Below, piece after piece: positions 1 to 10,375 of a stretch of DNA of 64,000 nucleotides (positions within the stretch are counted from its first letter, which is position 1; every line of letters starts with the position of its first letter). This DNA is from Branchiostoma floridae. Taxonomy: Eukaryota > Chordata > Leptocardii > Amphioxiformes > Branchiostomatidae. A model generated the notes under the pieces. It saw only the letters and a program-made list of their open reading frames with translations. It was not told where the DNA came from and searched no databases. A program made the position numbers and the translations under genes. The DNA lies in the NCBI RefSeq assembly GCF_000003815.2, contig NC_049980.1:32300044-32364043 (forward strand), read 5' to 3'.

Positions 1-39
1 ACGTACGGGTGTGAGATGTGATGTTCTTACTCTTTAACT

Positions 40-315
40 GTCCTGAGCTGGGTTGTACAGGGCGTGAGATGTGCTGTCCGAACTAGGCTGTCCATGAGCT
101 GGGTTGTACAGGGCATGAGATGTGCTGTCCTTACTCAAGCTGCTGTCCATGAGCTGGGTTGTACAGGGCATGAGGTGTGCTGTCCAAACTGGGCTGTCCA
201 TTAGCTGGGTTGTACAGGGCGTGAGATGTGCCCTCAAGCTGTCCATGAGCTTTATTGTACAGGGTGTGAGATGTGCTCTCCTTACTCTCAGGCTGTCCAT
301 GAGCTGGGTTCTGCT
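40..315. repeat. 45-55 bp minisatellite just downstream of the LRR receptor gene
   Basis: Six head-to-tail units begin with GTCCATGAGCTGGGTTGTAC (or close variants) at about 40, 90, 145, 196, 241 and 295. Spacings are 50, 55, 51, 45 and 54 bp. The three spacings nearest the gene are multiples of three and keep a minus-strand frame open, so part of the array may be, or may once have been, coding. The far units have lost that register. Confidence 0.9.
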
Positions 316-388
316 CTTCTGACTTAGTGGGCTTCGATCCATTGTCGTAGATCCTGCTTACGCTTGAAGTCTCATTTTCTTCACCCAC
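131..388 (-). other. Open frame with SHALYNPAHGQ-type repeats, possible lost or alternative C-terminus of the LRR receptor
   Basis: In a different frame from the annotated receptor end, the minus strand stays open from the region around 388 to a stop at 131. It reads through GVGEENETSSVSRIYDNG and then three repeats resembling TSHALYNPAHGQ. The low-complexity but orderly composition resembles a cytoplasmic tail more than random 3'UTR. To join the receptor it needs a frame change between about 375 and 430, either a small indel (assembly error, allele, pseudogenisation) or an unrecognised splice. Coding status is unproven. Confidence 0.4.
251..256 (-). terminator. Candidate poly(A) signal AATAAA
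   Basis: One minisatellite unit has diverged from TACAACCCAGC to TACAATAAAGC, which makes an AATAAA on the minus strand about 100 nt past the receptor stop codon. It is the only such hexamer in the array. Confidence 0.4.
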
Positions 389-1703
389 TCCATACGGACC
401 TTTCCCTCCACTTCTCTCAGAATGCCGTTTCCTACTTCTGCATCCTCATATTCATGATCAGTCTCTGCGTCGTCTTCTTCAGGCAGCAGTTGGCCAACTG
501 GTTGTTTGACGCTTGTTGCCTGTTGGTCAGTGCCATTGCCCAGTGGTGTAGAATCTGCCTCAGTATTTCCTCCTGTGGTATCTTGTGGTGTGTCGGGACA
601 GCCTTCTCCATACAGGGGGATTCTAAAGGCATCGATTTGCCCAAGATCATCCTTGTAGGCCACTGCATATGGCTTGATCTCTGGCCCTTCGTCTTCGTCA
701 TAGGCAACTGCATACGGCTTGATGTTTGGCCCGTCATCTTCCTCATAGGCCACTGCATATGGCTGGATAGTGTTGTAGTCTCCTGATGCCTGGTTTAGGG
801 CAGGGTTCGGTCGGCTGTCTGTTGCTGAGTTGTCAGGTGCTTGCCCTTCAGCGGAGTCAGAGTACACCACTGCATACGGCTCGATCTTCTGGCTTCCCTC
901 TGTTTCGGAGGAGGCGGGATCATCATCTGTGCCGGTTGGTTGGTCATGATTTGCCGCACCAGTCTCATGCCAGCGCTTGTAGATGAAGAGGACACCTACT
1001 GTTGCTAACATGAGGAGGAGGGGCCCAACAACAGCACCGGCCATGGCCAGGATGTAGGTGCTGTTTTTGTTGGTGATCGGGTCTCCCCCAACGACAATGA
1101 TGTAGTCTTCTTCGGTTGTTTGTTGAGAGACTGGCATGTCATTTGTGGAGGACAACTCCATGTAGACCTCAGTGGGAATGGTATTGTTGTAGTTGATGGT
1201 TTTAGGAACTGCCGTGTTCTTCTTTGAAGCCATGAACTCAGTTCCCTCTTGTGGCCTGTCAGTGGCTGTTTGGCAGACATCTTTGCTGATGGAGAAAAGG
1301 GAAGTTCCTTTGACTTTGGCTGGTGATGCACACCTCAGGCGGTAGGGATCGTTGATGAACTTGAGGTGTGGTAGGTTGCAGATGAACCACGTTAGATTCT
1401 CGTCGCATTGCAGCTTGTTTGATGTGATTGACAGGCTGAAAGGTCCCTTTATCTCTGAGTCAGTCTCGAGACGTGTGACATCGATGTCGATAGTAGTGAT
1501 GCGATTGTTTCGTAGGTCGGTAAAGGTCAATGCTGTAGGCTGTAGAAGCGCATCGACTGGTACGGATGTCAGTTGGTTGTAGCGTAAGTGCAGCTTGTCC
1601 AGCTCATGTAGCCCACGGAAGGCATGCTTTGATACGGCCGAGATCTCGTTCTTGTTGATGAACAAGTGCGTAAGTCTTTCGAGCCCAAGAAAAACATCAG
1701 AAT
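358..1703 (-). CDS. LRR receptor exon 2 (LRRs, LRRCT, membrane segment, tail)
   Basis: The acceptor CCCTGCAG is followed by DSDVFLGLERLTHL, which continues the repeat broken at the exon 1 donor. It holds the remaining LRRs, the cysteine cap, the stalk, the membrane segment and the cytoplasmic tail to the stop at 358-360. Confidence 0.82.
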
Positions 1704-3358
1704 CTGCAGGGAAAGGAAGATGGTTTATGACTATGAGTAACTGTTAGAATAGTAGGAATTATTACAGGTCTAGGGGCAAACTTCTAAAATGCATTGTATC
1801 AATGATTTTGTCATTCATGTTGACTTATTTGGAGATGGTTTTGAATGATTATTACATTTTTGACAGATTGGAATGGAAACATGGAAGGAAAGATTGTCAG
1901 GACCTCCCAAAAAACCAAAGATGGTTCATAATTATAAGTTTTGTAGTTTTTCCTGTAACCAAGGCGACTAAACCTGTTGCTCCAAAACTAATTATACTCC
2001 CACTCATAGTTGTTGATATTCATGTTAAAGTAAATTGTGTTCAGACAAATCAAGTCACATTGCACATCACATGCAGGAAGTGATCGTGACTCCAGTTCCA
2101 AGTAATATTCATCAATATACATCTCTTTTAGCAGTACAAGAGAGAGGAAAAAAATTTTCAAAAACACTCATCCTAAACCTTAGTGCTGGTAGATCTTTAA
2201 ACATCTTCTTCTGAAGAAGAACTCGCACCATGACCTGTTGCACCTATTTTGGCAGGCTTGTTGAAACCGGTTTTGTTTCCAGGCTTTCATTTGAGCCAAA
2301 AATGTCATGTTTTTTTTCATAGAATCTTTTGAAAGCCTACATGGATATTGCTTCGAGAATAATTTTTCAATAGACCGTTCCCACTTCCCATAGACTTTCC
2401 CATCAAGTTAAAGTGCAAACAAATGAAATTTTTGAAAGTGAGAAAAATGTTGTATGATCACAAACTGAGCCTGGGTCTTTCTCCAAATAGTGACATGCAT
2501 TATGTTTATGACGACGGTAAGACATCCAGGTAAAACAATGTTCAAATAAAATTCAATCTCTACAACTAGATAAAAAACGGAGATTTACTTTCATTCTAGA
2601 CGTTTCAAGTGACATCCATCACTCTTCTAGTGACGCTGCAGAAGAGTGATGGATGTCACTTGAAACATCCGGAAGTAAATTCTCCGTTTTATCCAGTTGT
2701 AGAGGTTGAATTGTATTTGAATAGTGACATGCATATTTTGTACAAAATCTAGTTGTCTTGTTGCCCTAAAAAATAAGGGCTGTCTTAGGTCCTTGTTGGC
2801 AGTTTTTGTTTCTGTCACAGCCTACTCAAGAAAAATGCTACAACATATCGTAATTGTGCCACAGCCTAGTACAAGGAATGCAACCACACCATTACCTAGA
2901 CTTGAGATTCGGTTGTCGCACAGTCTGAGCATCGTCACTGATGATAGACCCTGGAATGCCCCGGGCTGGATGGTGGAAACGTTCGACCTTTCGATCTGTA
3001 GGTTTCGTAGACTTGGGACGTTTGGGAAAGACCGCTCCAGGAGAGTAGAGGAGCGGAGATGGTTGATGTAGATTACTTGAGTGTCTTTGGAGAAGCCAGT
3101 TGGTATGGCATCAAGACACACTTTGAAGCTGTACACAAGTCCTCCATGCCCAATCCAGGTACAGGGGGAGCCCTTCCCATGGTCAAGATGGGGACAGGTA
3201 CAACTAGAACTTTTCCCTTGGCTTGTCAAAAATAATAGATCGAATATTGGGACGTTGGGACCGCCGCAGCTGACAGGGCACCTTACAGCGGCTACTGGCT
3301 CAGAAAGTAGGAGCCCGAAGGCCAGCAGAAACAAAACCAGCGGCTTGGTCGGTGGCAT
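358..3358 (-). CDS. LRR type I transmembrane receptor-like protein (two coding exons)
   Basis: The coding exons are 3358-2896 and 1703-358. The donor is AG|GTAATG and the acceptor CCCTGCAG, and the phase-1 join gives about 602 residues. In order: a signal peptide (LVLFLLAFGLLLSEPVAA), a cysteine-containing N-terminal region, several leucine-rich repeats (LRNLQIERSNVSTIQPGAF, LTHLFINKNEISAVSKHAF, LDKLHLRYNQLTSVP), an LRR C-terminal cap with conserved cysteines (NKLQCDENLTWFIC to SKDVC), a Thr/Ser-rich stalk, one membrane segment (ILAMAGAVVGPLLLMLATVG) followed by KRW, and an acidic tail with four PYAVxY motifs. It is probably a cell-surface recognition or adhesion receptor; ligand and pathway cannot be read from the sequence. 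I do not recognise a vertebrate orthologue. The last residues (about KVRMEWVKKMRLQA) may be out of frame with the true tail. Confidence 0.82.
2488..2734. repeat. Fold-back element in the LRR receptor intron
   Basis: A near-perfect palindrome (about 2543-2722) pairs arms containing CAAGTGACATCCATCACTCT. It is flanked by a direct repeat AATAGTGACATGCAT at 2488-2502 and 2720-2734. A single arm of the same family recurs at about 40596-40670 in PDE8. This fits a non-autonomous DNA element. I see nothing else in the intron (1704-2895). Confidence 0.75.
2896..3358 (-). CDS. LRR receptor exon 1
   Basis: Begins MPPTKP followed by a hydrophobic signal sequence. It encodes the cysteine-containing N-terminal part and the first LRRs and ends ...NRISSL in phase 1 at AG|GTAATG. 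The next frame continues into the intron only briefly. Confidence 0.82.
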
Positions 3359-3429
3359 CTTCAGAAGTGATCAGTGTGTCTCACTGAATTTCTTTATGCA
3401 TTACAACACCTGCTCTGTCTGTCATACAG

Positions 3430-3690
3430 ACATTACTATTTATGAGGAAAAAGAAATGTTGTAATTTCCTGTTTCCCTACCTACGAAAGAAAACCCTGCC
3501 GAAATCTTTATTCAGCCTGCTTCCTGTTGAAGTAAAAACACTACTTGTCCATTCTAAAGAAGCAGAAATGTATGATAATCTATTACATGTATGCACAAAC
3601 TTAAAGTTTGGCTTTGAAAGACAAGTCTCCTCATGCATTTCAATTTACGTTGTTCAACTGTATTTCCAGCCTAAAAAGATTAAAGGATTT
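3430..3690 (+). repeat. Arm of a dispersed DNA-transposon-like repeat
   Basis: The stretch around TTCAGCCTGCTTCCTGTTGA recurs as the right arm of the satellite-bearing element at about 33360-33520 and, inverted, at about 53955-54295. It contains no gene. The following 3690-4020 shows nothing recognisable. Confidence 0.6.
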
Positions 3691-4019
3691 TTGAAAGGAT
3701 GGGGTAAAAAAAATTTGTTCCCAACAAGCAAATAATCCCGGGACGAGGAACAGGTCTTGAGCTTGGATGATATGCCATTGGCCTTTATTTTGCAGGTACA
3801 CATGTACAATAATCTCTTATTGTTGTTGCTTTGGATGAAAGATTCACTGTATTTGTTGACACCTATGCTCCCAGCTGCCTTTTTCGAAATTTGTAACTCA
3901 GAATTGACAATCAGATTATTTTGTAAAGTCATGCTGACTCACGTTGCCTAACACGAAAGGAATTTGATTCTGCCTGGCAAAGTGTAAACATGTAATTTGA
4001 TACTCGAGTGACATGAGTA

Positions 4020-4285
4020 GTAATAATAATAATAATCACCAGGTGTATTTTGCCAGCCAGTAGGTACCCAAATTATGAGTAATGAGGCTGATTAACGTGG
4101 TCGAGGCACCTCCTCGAGCACGGGACCCCCATTTTACGTCCCTCCCGGAAGACGATTTCGTGGAAAGCTTCGTGAGGCTACAGCAATCCGGACGTCCTTG
4201 GTTGGTCTCCCATCCAAGCACTGTCCGGACCGCGCGTTGCTTAACTTCCGAGATCGAGTGTAGCACAGCCCCTCGCAAGCTGATA
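4020..4285 (-). repeat. 5S rRNA-derived SINE
   Basis: Minus strand from about 4275: GATCTCGGAAGTTAAGCA, then CTTGGATGGGAGACC, then TGCTGTAGCCTC, in the order of the 3' two-thirds of 5S rRNA including the internal promoter region. A non-5S body follows and ends in an (ATT)n run near 4020. The unrelated body and simple-repeat tail argue for a SINE with a 5S head rather than a 5S gene. Confidence 0.75.
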
Positions 4286-4416
4286 CGTTATCATCTCCGT
4301 GTTGTAAACCGTATTCATTTACAAGAAATGAATTTCACAGGGAAAGGGGACATTGGCAGCAGCAGCCCTGCTGGAAAATAAAAATATAATAATGCAAATA
4401 TCTGAGGACAGCAGCC

Positions 4417-4732
4417 NNNNNNNNNNNNNNNNNNNNNNNNNNNNNNNNNNNNNNNNNNNNNNNNNNNNNNNNNNNNNNNNNNNNNNNNNNNNNNNNNNNN
4501 NNNNNNNNNNNNNNNNNNNNNNNNNNNNNNNNNNNNNNNNNNNNNNNNNNNNNNNNNNNNNNNNNNNNNNNNNNNNNNNNNNNNNNNNNNNNNNNNNNNN
4601 NNNNNNNNNNNNNNNNNNNNNNNNNNNNNNNNNNNNNNNNNNNNNNNNNNNNNNNNNNNNNNNNNNNNNNNNNNNNNNNNNNNNNNNNNNNNNNNNNNNN
4701 NNNNNNNNNNNNNNNNNNNNNNNNNNNNNNNN
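4417..4732. other. Assembly gap (Ns)
   Basis: 316 undetermined bases directly upstream of the first recognisable WDR41 exon. The true gap may be larger than the N run, because several WDR41 N-terminal exons are missing. Confidence 0.99.
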
Positions 4733-4818
4733 CGATTCTGTAGTACGTGGATCCCAGTGTCATTTTTGATGACCTTTTGCTCATCCTTGAAGTTTGAAAC
4801 TGAACACTTCCTTGACAG

Positions 4819-4888
4819 AACTCAGATGTGGAATGTGAACACTGGCCAGTGCCTTCAGACCATCACTGAACTCCACTCCAGTGTGAAG
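4819..4888 (+). CDS. WDR41: WDR41 exon (first one visible)
   Basis: Reads RTQMWNVNTGQCLQTI...SSVK, the end of one WD blade. The acceptor is CTTCCTTGACAG and the donor is AAG|GTGCAG. The start is the least certain border, because the open frame continues upstream with a DRT-like match. Confidence 0.8.
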
Positions 4889-7800
4889 GTGCAGCTTTCA
4901 TTTGTTTCTAAGTTTCAAACACTCACTCACTCAGTCCCGTAACTTGTAGTAGCCAAACCACCGCAGCTTCTTCCTTGTTTCAAACAACAGGGATACAATT
5001 AATAGATGGTCCAAGCAAAAACTACTCCACAAATTTCATGGACATTAGGTTCTGAAGAAGGCGACAGTGTTAGTTGAAAATTTGATCCGTGCTTACTTTG
5101 GTGTTGGAAGAAAGTTTAGCTTTGTACGTTGTACTATGCTCACAGTGTATGGTGGAATTGAGACATGGGATGTGGTGTTCCGGAGGTCATGACCTGAGCC
5201 TGTGGAGTCACCAGGGAGAGCTGCTGCACAGGCTGGACAGGGTCACGGCAGAAAGTGAGTAGACTGGACGGCATGTTTATAATAACCACTTGTTAGCTTT
5301 CCACATAAATCCAACATGGTACAGTCAAGAAGTAGGCCTTTTATTTTCAACTTGACTTATGACTTAAAAAATGTGTCAAGGTCTGTCACTAAGATTCAAA
5401 GATTTAGAATCATATACCAGGTATACAGGACTTTCACTCCTTAATGATCTGCATTCATTCAGTGTATACAGTGTTGTCAGTCTCTATAACCACCTAGGCC
5501 AGTGTACTGTAAACCAGTCAGTATAGCCCTGACGAAGGTGACAGATGGTCATCAAAACGTTGGAACATGGTTGTGCATAAAGAACTTTGTGATTAACCAC
5601 CTAGGTCTGTTTTGCTTCGCTCACTCAGTGATTTATTCAGTTACTGTAGATATAGGAGCTGACCATGCTTTATGACACCATTGGTCAATGAAGCCAGTAA
5701 CGGTTGTTCATCCATCGTTGATATCATATATCAGATTTAAGTTGACTCTCCAACCTGTTTTTGTTCCAGCCGACATTTCCCTTGTGCTGAGCATCCCCAA
5801 TGAGAAGTTGGTTGCAGTGTCAGACAAAACATTAAGTAAGTATGGATAAAGATATTCCTCTAGAGTTGTTTCACATGCCAACACCCTTAAAACTGTTTAA
5901 CAAGCTACTCAATTCTGGCTGGGTCTTCTGTCCTGTTTGTGTTTCGGTCATTGTAATTGAGGGTCCAGTAAGGCTGTAAATTCATTTTATTTTAATTTTT
6001 TGATAGAAGAGAAAGGAGTTTTCTGCATGTTTTAAGTTAAACTTTGCAGTGCCAACCAGGTACCTTTCGGAAACGAAAAATAGTATATAAAAGGCAACAA
6101 AACACACAGAACGTTAAAAAATCTAGTCATGAGCATGGTTTGTGCATATTCTTTGATAGACACTTTTAGTTTTCATTTCTGCAAACATTCTGGCCTGGCC
6201 CCAGTTTGGAAATGAGACTTATAAGACCAACACAGAGTCCATTTCTTTATATATGGATGAACCTTCTTTAATGCAGTGGTGTTTAAAGTGACCAGCCCCA
6301 TGGAAACTGGAGGGACCTATCAGCTGGAGGAGTACGGACATCCACATGTGCAGCACAGGGAGGCCATACAGAGTCTGGTCAACGTTTCTGGTCAGTTTGT
6401 ATTAATTGGGTTGTCCTTTCCGCAAATCTATTGAAATTATTTATTTTTATTTGTTGGTTTGGCTGCACCGAACACACAGCCAGGGCTGCCCAACTAGCCT
6501 ATGGCTATTACAAAGGGCTAGCCCTGAAAAATCTATTGAAATTGATACTAATAGCTATAATAGAGATAGGTAAATGATGCAAATAAGTATCCATCTGTAT
6601 CATACTTGTGCATGTAGCTGCCGAGACTCTTTTGTCTCCTCCACAAATAGGACAATGAAAGATTCTCGACAGTTGAAATAGGAATTGGTATGTACATTGT
6701 ACAATTATGTAAAACGTTATATGTTGCAAATGGGTATCTAAGCCACCCCCTTTTCTAGCTGCAGTGTCTCTTTTATCCTCTCTACAAATCTATGAAAATG
6801 GAAACATACTCGTACAACCAGAGAATGGAACAAACAACTCCCTGCAGAGGTTGCACCTTCTTCAACCCCCAAAATTTTTTGAAACAAATTTTAAGTCTAA
6901 CTATGTATAAGTCACTAGACAAGACCCCCCCCACTTAATGCAATGAAGACCGTTGTATGTTATAAAAGAAGAAGACTCATTGAGGCTTCCTATCACCACT
7001 ATTGTGTCCACACAGACAGTGTTTTTGCGACGGGTTCCCTGGATGGAACCATCGTGCTGTGGGCGTCCGCACACTCCGTCAACTTCACCCGCAAGCTGAG
7101 TAGCAGCGCGCGCTCCCCCCAGGGCATCAACCACCTGTACCCCTGGAGCATACAGTGTGTAGTTCCTGTAGAGGAGGTGAGGCTTTGTGTGTTTGTGTGT
7201 GTGTGTACATTTGTGTGTGTGTGTTTGTGTGTGTATGTTTGTGTGTGGTGTAGTGTGTGTATGTGTGTGTGTGAGTGAGTGTGTGTTTATGTGTGTGTGA
7301 GTGTTCATTCTAGTATGTCTTTGTACTGCAGTGTATTTGTATTCGGTACGTTATTGTATATGTGTGTAGTAGTAAGTGTAGTAGTACATGATGTAGTAGT
7401 TGTTTAGCATTTGCTATAATGCTGCAGGATGTGTGCGTGTCTATTTTTCTGTGGATTTGACTTCCAGTAAAAGTTGGTTTTCGGGGTCCCATAGCCCTAC
7501 CCACCTCTGTAAACCATAGAAATGCAAAATAAAACATAATAATTTAAAACCAGAGAGATTAACCTTGGTTTGACAAACTTGTGGCCACTCTTGCATTGGT
7601 CAGACGACTAATTGCCACGCTATCTGTGCTTCAACTGCTAATTGTGATGTACAGTTAGGATCAGTCTACCATAGACTAACATATCCGTGTTGTTACCTTG
7701 TTCCAGCGCTACCTGTTTGCAGCCATTGGTGCCGGGTTCTGGCTGTACGACGTGGTGACGGGCAAGTGTCTGGCCAAGAAGGTTGCCGCCCACTTCTCCA

Positions 7801-10342
7801 AGATACAGCACATGGTGCTGCTGGCAGGAGGGTAAGTCATTTATAATTACATCATCATCATCATCGGTCGACGTGATCACACATGTTCGCACATATTTAC
7901 ACACGACGGGGTTATACCGCCCCTTACGGGGTGACATACCCTTTCGCTGGCTGATTACAAGACGGGGATGCGCCAGGTCTCCCGTCTCCCGTCCGGGTGA
8001 ATGATGTAAATCACCATGTGGCTGATACAAGATAGAGATTCGCTGGACCTCAAACTTAATGTCTCTAATCGAATAAAACTAGTTGTTTCACCTCTGTCAC
8101 ATGAGGAAACCAGGTGTAAATTCACAAAATCAATTTGAGTTAGAAATTTGAACCCAGAAACTTTAAATTCTAAGTCAACATTAACCCTAGCCACAGAACA
8201 ACCTTGCCACCTTGAAGAGAGTAATCAGTGAGTAGAAACTGATGGTCATGTGTTTCTACTCATTGAGTCAGTGTACTGGATATACATAACAAACAAAGTC
8301 TGCCCTTCTGTAGGTCATTCCTGGCCACCTGTTCTGCTGATGGGACCATCAGGCTGTGGGGGTCACCTGGGGTCACCGCCCTGAAGGCAGAGGAGACACC
8401 AGAGGAACAGAAGCCCAGATACTCCAGGCAGATCGATAGGTTCATGGGAATCAGGTAATGTCATGACAAGTGAACTTTGTTTTTCTGTAGTTTTACATTT
8501 TTTCACTAACATTTTAACCTTTAAACTTTTGGCTTGGCCTGTACATGTCTGTGCGTGTGTGTGTCTGTTGGTCTGTCTGTGAGTCTGTTGTATGCTGGTC
8601 TAAGAGGTCTTCCTTATGAATGAAAGGACCTAGTGTTATGAATGTGAGACAATTACCCTGTATTTTGACACATGAATGACGTAGACAGGCAAAAAAAGGA
8701 ATGCCATGGAATACCAATTATTTTCACGTTTCAAATACAGAGCACACAAATTGTGTAACCTGGTAATTGATGTACTGGTATAAGCCTAATATCTTCTGCC
8801 TACAGTCCGAGGAAAGAAGACACGAAAGGGAAGAGCAAGAGCATGGAGCAGCTGCAGTTCCAACCTGCTCTGCTAGGGGAGCTGCTAGGTCATGCTGGCA
8901 CTGTGCAGGTGTGTTAACAACTTTCTTTTTGGGCAGATCATGTGTCAAAAATGGAATGATCATTTTTACTTTAAATCTTTGAAGCTGGTAGGGAGGAAGG
9001 AAAATGAAAACTAACAGAAGAACAAAATAATGCATCTATTCTTGGCCTAAAATTTGAAGTATCAAGTTTCTGGATCTTTTCAAAGAAACATTTTGAATAA
9101 GTAAATACATTTTTCAAGTATGTACACTTTGTAACTACACATTACCAATGACATACTTAATTCATTTTTGAGGAATATTCTACATTTCTCTGAAATACCG
9201 TAGACATGTTTGTTATTATACGATAGTTGCACTGAACATACTTACCCGGTATGTAACGTTTCACAGGGGCTTACTCATGTTCCTACCTAATATGTTCATA
9301 CCTAGATGTTCTAGGCTTGATGTTCTAGGCACTGAGTGTGGGAGGCACAGAAAACTAAGTAAGATGGCACCCAGGATACGTATTCAGTTTATATTTACGT
9401 GAAGTTAAATGGAAATATTGGCAAGACAAGACAAATCAGTTGTGGCCGTTTTTGTTGTGTACCAGATGTTGCTGGACTGTGGAGGGGATGGGCTGGCATC
9501 CTGTGGCACCGATGGACTGGTCATTCTGTGGAAGGTTGGTTTGTTTTATTCAGATGTCCATTAGTGTATACATGAATTCTGCAACACTATTCTTCCTGGA
9601 GTCCATTTACATGTAAGTTACAAATAATGAAATTTAAAACTTCTACAACAATGCAGAGGATAAAATGAAACGAACATTAAGGAACAATACTGTAACAGAA
9701 ATTAAACATAATCTGGGTTGGTGTCCTGTTGGACTGGTAATTATTTACTGTGGAAGGTTGGTTTGGTTACTCTCCTTACTGGTGAACTGTCACAGCAATA
9801 ATAGTAGTAACGTATCTCTGTCCTTGGTGCTGACAAGCCATCACGCAATTGCTTTTTTGCAGTGCACATCATGAATGCATGAACTTATCATGTAAGCCTT
9901 CAGAACGATATATATAACTCCACACCTCCAAATGTAATCATACATATTCTCTCCAGTACATGGGACTGTACCTTGCCATCACCCAAGGGACAGTAACAGG
10001 ATTTACATATCAGTGATTTACATACGCTGATTACAAGTATTGTGACATAAAAAAGACAAGTGATGGAAACATCCAGACTCTGATAATCTCTGCATGTATC
10101 TTCCCCAGTTCTAGACATTTTGAATTGTCTACAAAGATTGCGTACTTGGATGTCTACACCCAAAATAGTCGAGTATGTTGTTAAACATAATCGAGACCTT
10201 GTACTTATAAGGATTAATGTATAAAAAGTCATCCTTTTCTTTTTCTGGGTAACTAATGCAGTTATGTTTCCAGGACGGTGCAGCCCAGTCGGAGCGTAGG
10301 AACGAGTTCATCAGAGAGATGCTTCAACTTGGGGCCAGCTGA
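4819..10342 (+). CDS. WDR41: WDR41, WD40-repeat protein (5'-truncated by the assembly gap)
   Basis: Ten exons (4819-4888, 5146-5254, 5770-5835, 6277-6390, 7016-7176, 7707-7831, 8314-8454, 8806-8908, 9466-9534, 10274-10342) have GT/AG borders and matching phases. They encode about 341 residues to the stop TGA, matching human WDR41 (459 residues) from roughly residue 115 on. Blade motifs include GGHDLSLW, GSLDGTIVLW, ATCSADGTIRLW and CGTDGLVILWK, and the C-terminal tail after the last blade has the WDR41 spacing. WDR41 is known as the third subunit of the C9orf72-SMCR8 complex and recruits it to lysosomes; I infer the same role here. The first exons, including the start, are not visible. Its 3' end faces PDE8 tail to tail. 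Confidence 0.95.
5146..5254 (+). CDS. WDR41: WDR41 exon
   Basis: Starts CMVELRHGMW and carries the blade motif SGGHDLSLW. The donor AAA|GTGAGT is in phase 1. It joins in frame to the previous exon at V-K|C, which matches human WDR41. Confidence 0.9.
5515..5605 (+). repeat. Retroelement 3' tail fragment (CTGACGAAGGTGACAG type)
   Basis: The motif is 'ctgaCGAAGGTGACAG ... AAACGTTGGAACATGG'. Related copies lie at about 17130-17260, 17645-17735 and 29035-29260. Such tails are common at the 3' ends of Penelope-like and similar retroelements; this class assignment is inference. Confidence 0.45.
5770..5835 (+). CDS. WDR41: WDR41 exon
   Basis: Reads DISLVLSIPNEKLVAVSDKTL between TTCCAG and A|GTAAGT (phase 1 on both sides). 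It corresponds to the short strand segment before the IFRL region of human WDR41. Confidence 0.9.
6277..6390 (+). CDS. WDR41: WDR41 exon
   Basis: Reads VFKVTSPMETGGTYQLEEYG through SLVNVS, the conserved helical linker between blades in WDR41. Acceptor ATGCAG, donor G|GTCAGT, phases 1 and 1. Confidence 0.9.
7016..7176 (+). CDS. WDR41: WDR41 exon
   Basis: Holds the blade motif FATGSLDGTIVLW and a linker ending VPVEE. The donor GAG|GTGAGG is followed within ten bases by a long TG tract. Confidence 0.93.
7183..7310 (+). repeat. TG-rich microsatellite beside a WDR41 donor site
   Basis: About 130 bp of TGTG with occasional T or A interruptions, starting just inside the intron after the donor at 7177. 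Confidence 0.9.
7707..7831 (+). CDS. WDR41: WDR41 exon
   Basis: Reads RYLFAAIGAGFWLYDVVTGK through MVLLAG, one full blade. Acceptor GTTCCAG, donor GG|GTAAGT (phase 2). Confidence 0.95.
8314..8454 (+). CDS. WDR41: WDR41 exon
   Basis: Reads SFLATCSADGTIRLWGSPG and then a charged loop (RYSRQIDRFMGI). Acceptor CTGTAG, donor AG|GTAATG (phase 2). The loop corresponds to the variable insert of human WDR41. Confidence 0.95.
8806..8908 (+). CDS. WDR41: WDR41 exon
   Basis: Lys/Ser-rich loop (KEDTKGKSKSMEQ) followed by LGELLGHAGTVQ, the start of the last blade. Donor CAG|GTGTGT, phase 0. Confidence 0.93.
9466..9534 (+). CDS. WDR41: WDR41 exon (last blade)
   Basis: Reads MLLDCGGDGLASCGTDGLVI and LWK, with donor AAG|GTTGGT. 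It matches the human blade that ends LIILWK. A decayed copy of its 3' end and donor lies downstream at about 9717-9765. Confidence 0.95.
9717..9765 (+). repeat. Decayed duplicate of a WDR41 exon end plus its donor
   Basis: GTGTCCTGTTGGACTGGTAA followed by TTACTGTGGAAGGTTGGTTTG repeats, with substitutions, the last 30 bases of the exon at 9466-9534 and its donor GAAGGTTGGTTTG, about 220 bp downstream. Confidence 0.75.
10274..10342 (+). CDS. WDR41: WDR41 terminal exon
   Basis: Reads DGAAQSERRNEFIREMLQLG-AS and stop. Acceptor TTTCCAG, phase 0. It matches the position and character of the human C-terminus after LWK. Confidence 0.92.
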   Translation, partial: DGAAQSERRNEFIREMLQLGAS

Positions 10343-10375
10343 ACACTTTCATCCAAACACGCATGTGGCAGCAAA

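Noticed and set aside
4160-4285. A functional 5S rRNA gene
   Set aside because: Only part of 5S is present, diverged, fused to an unrelated body with an (ATT)n tail.
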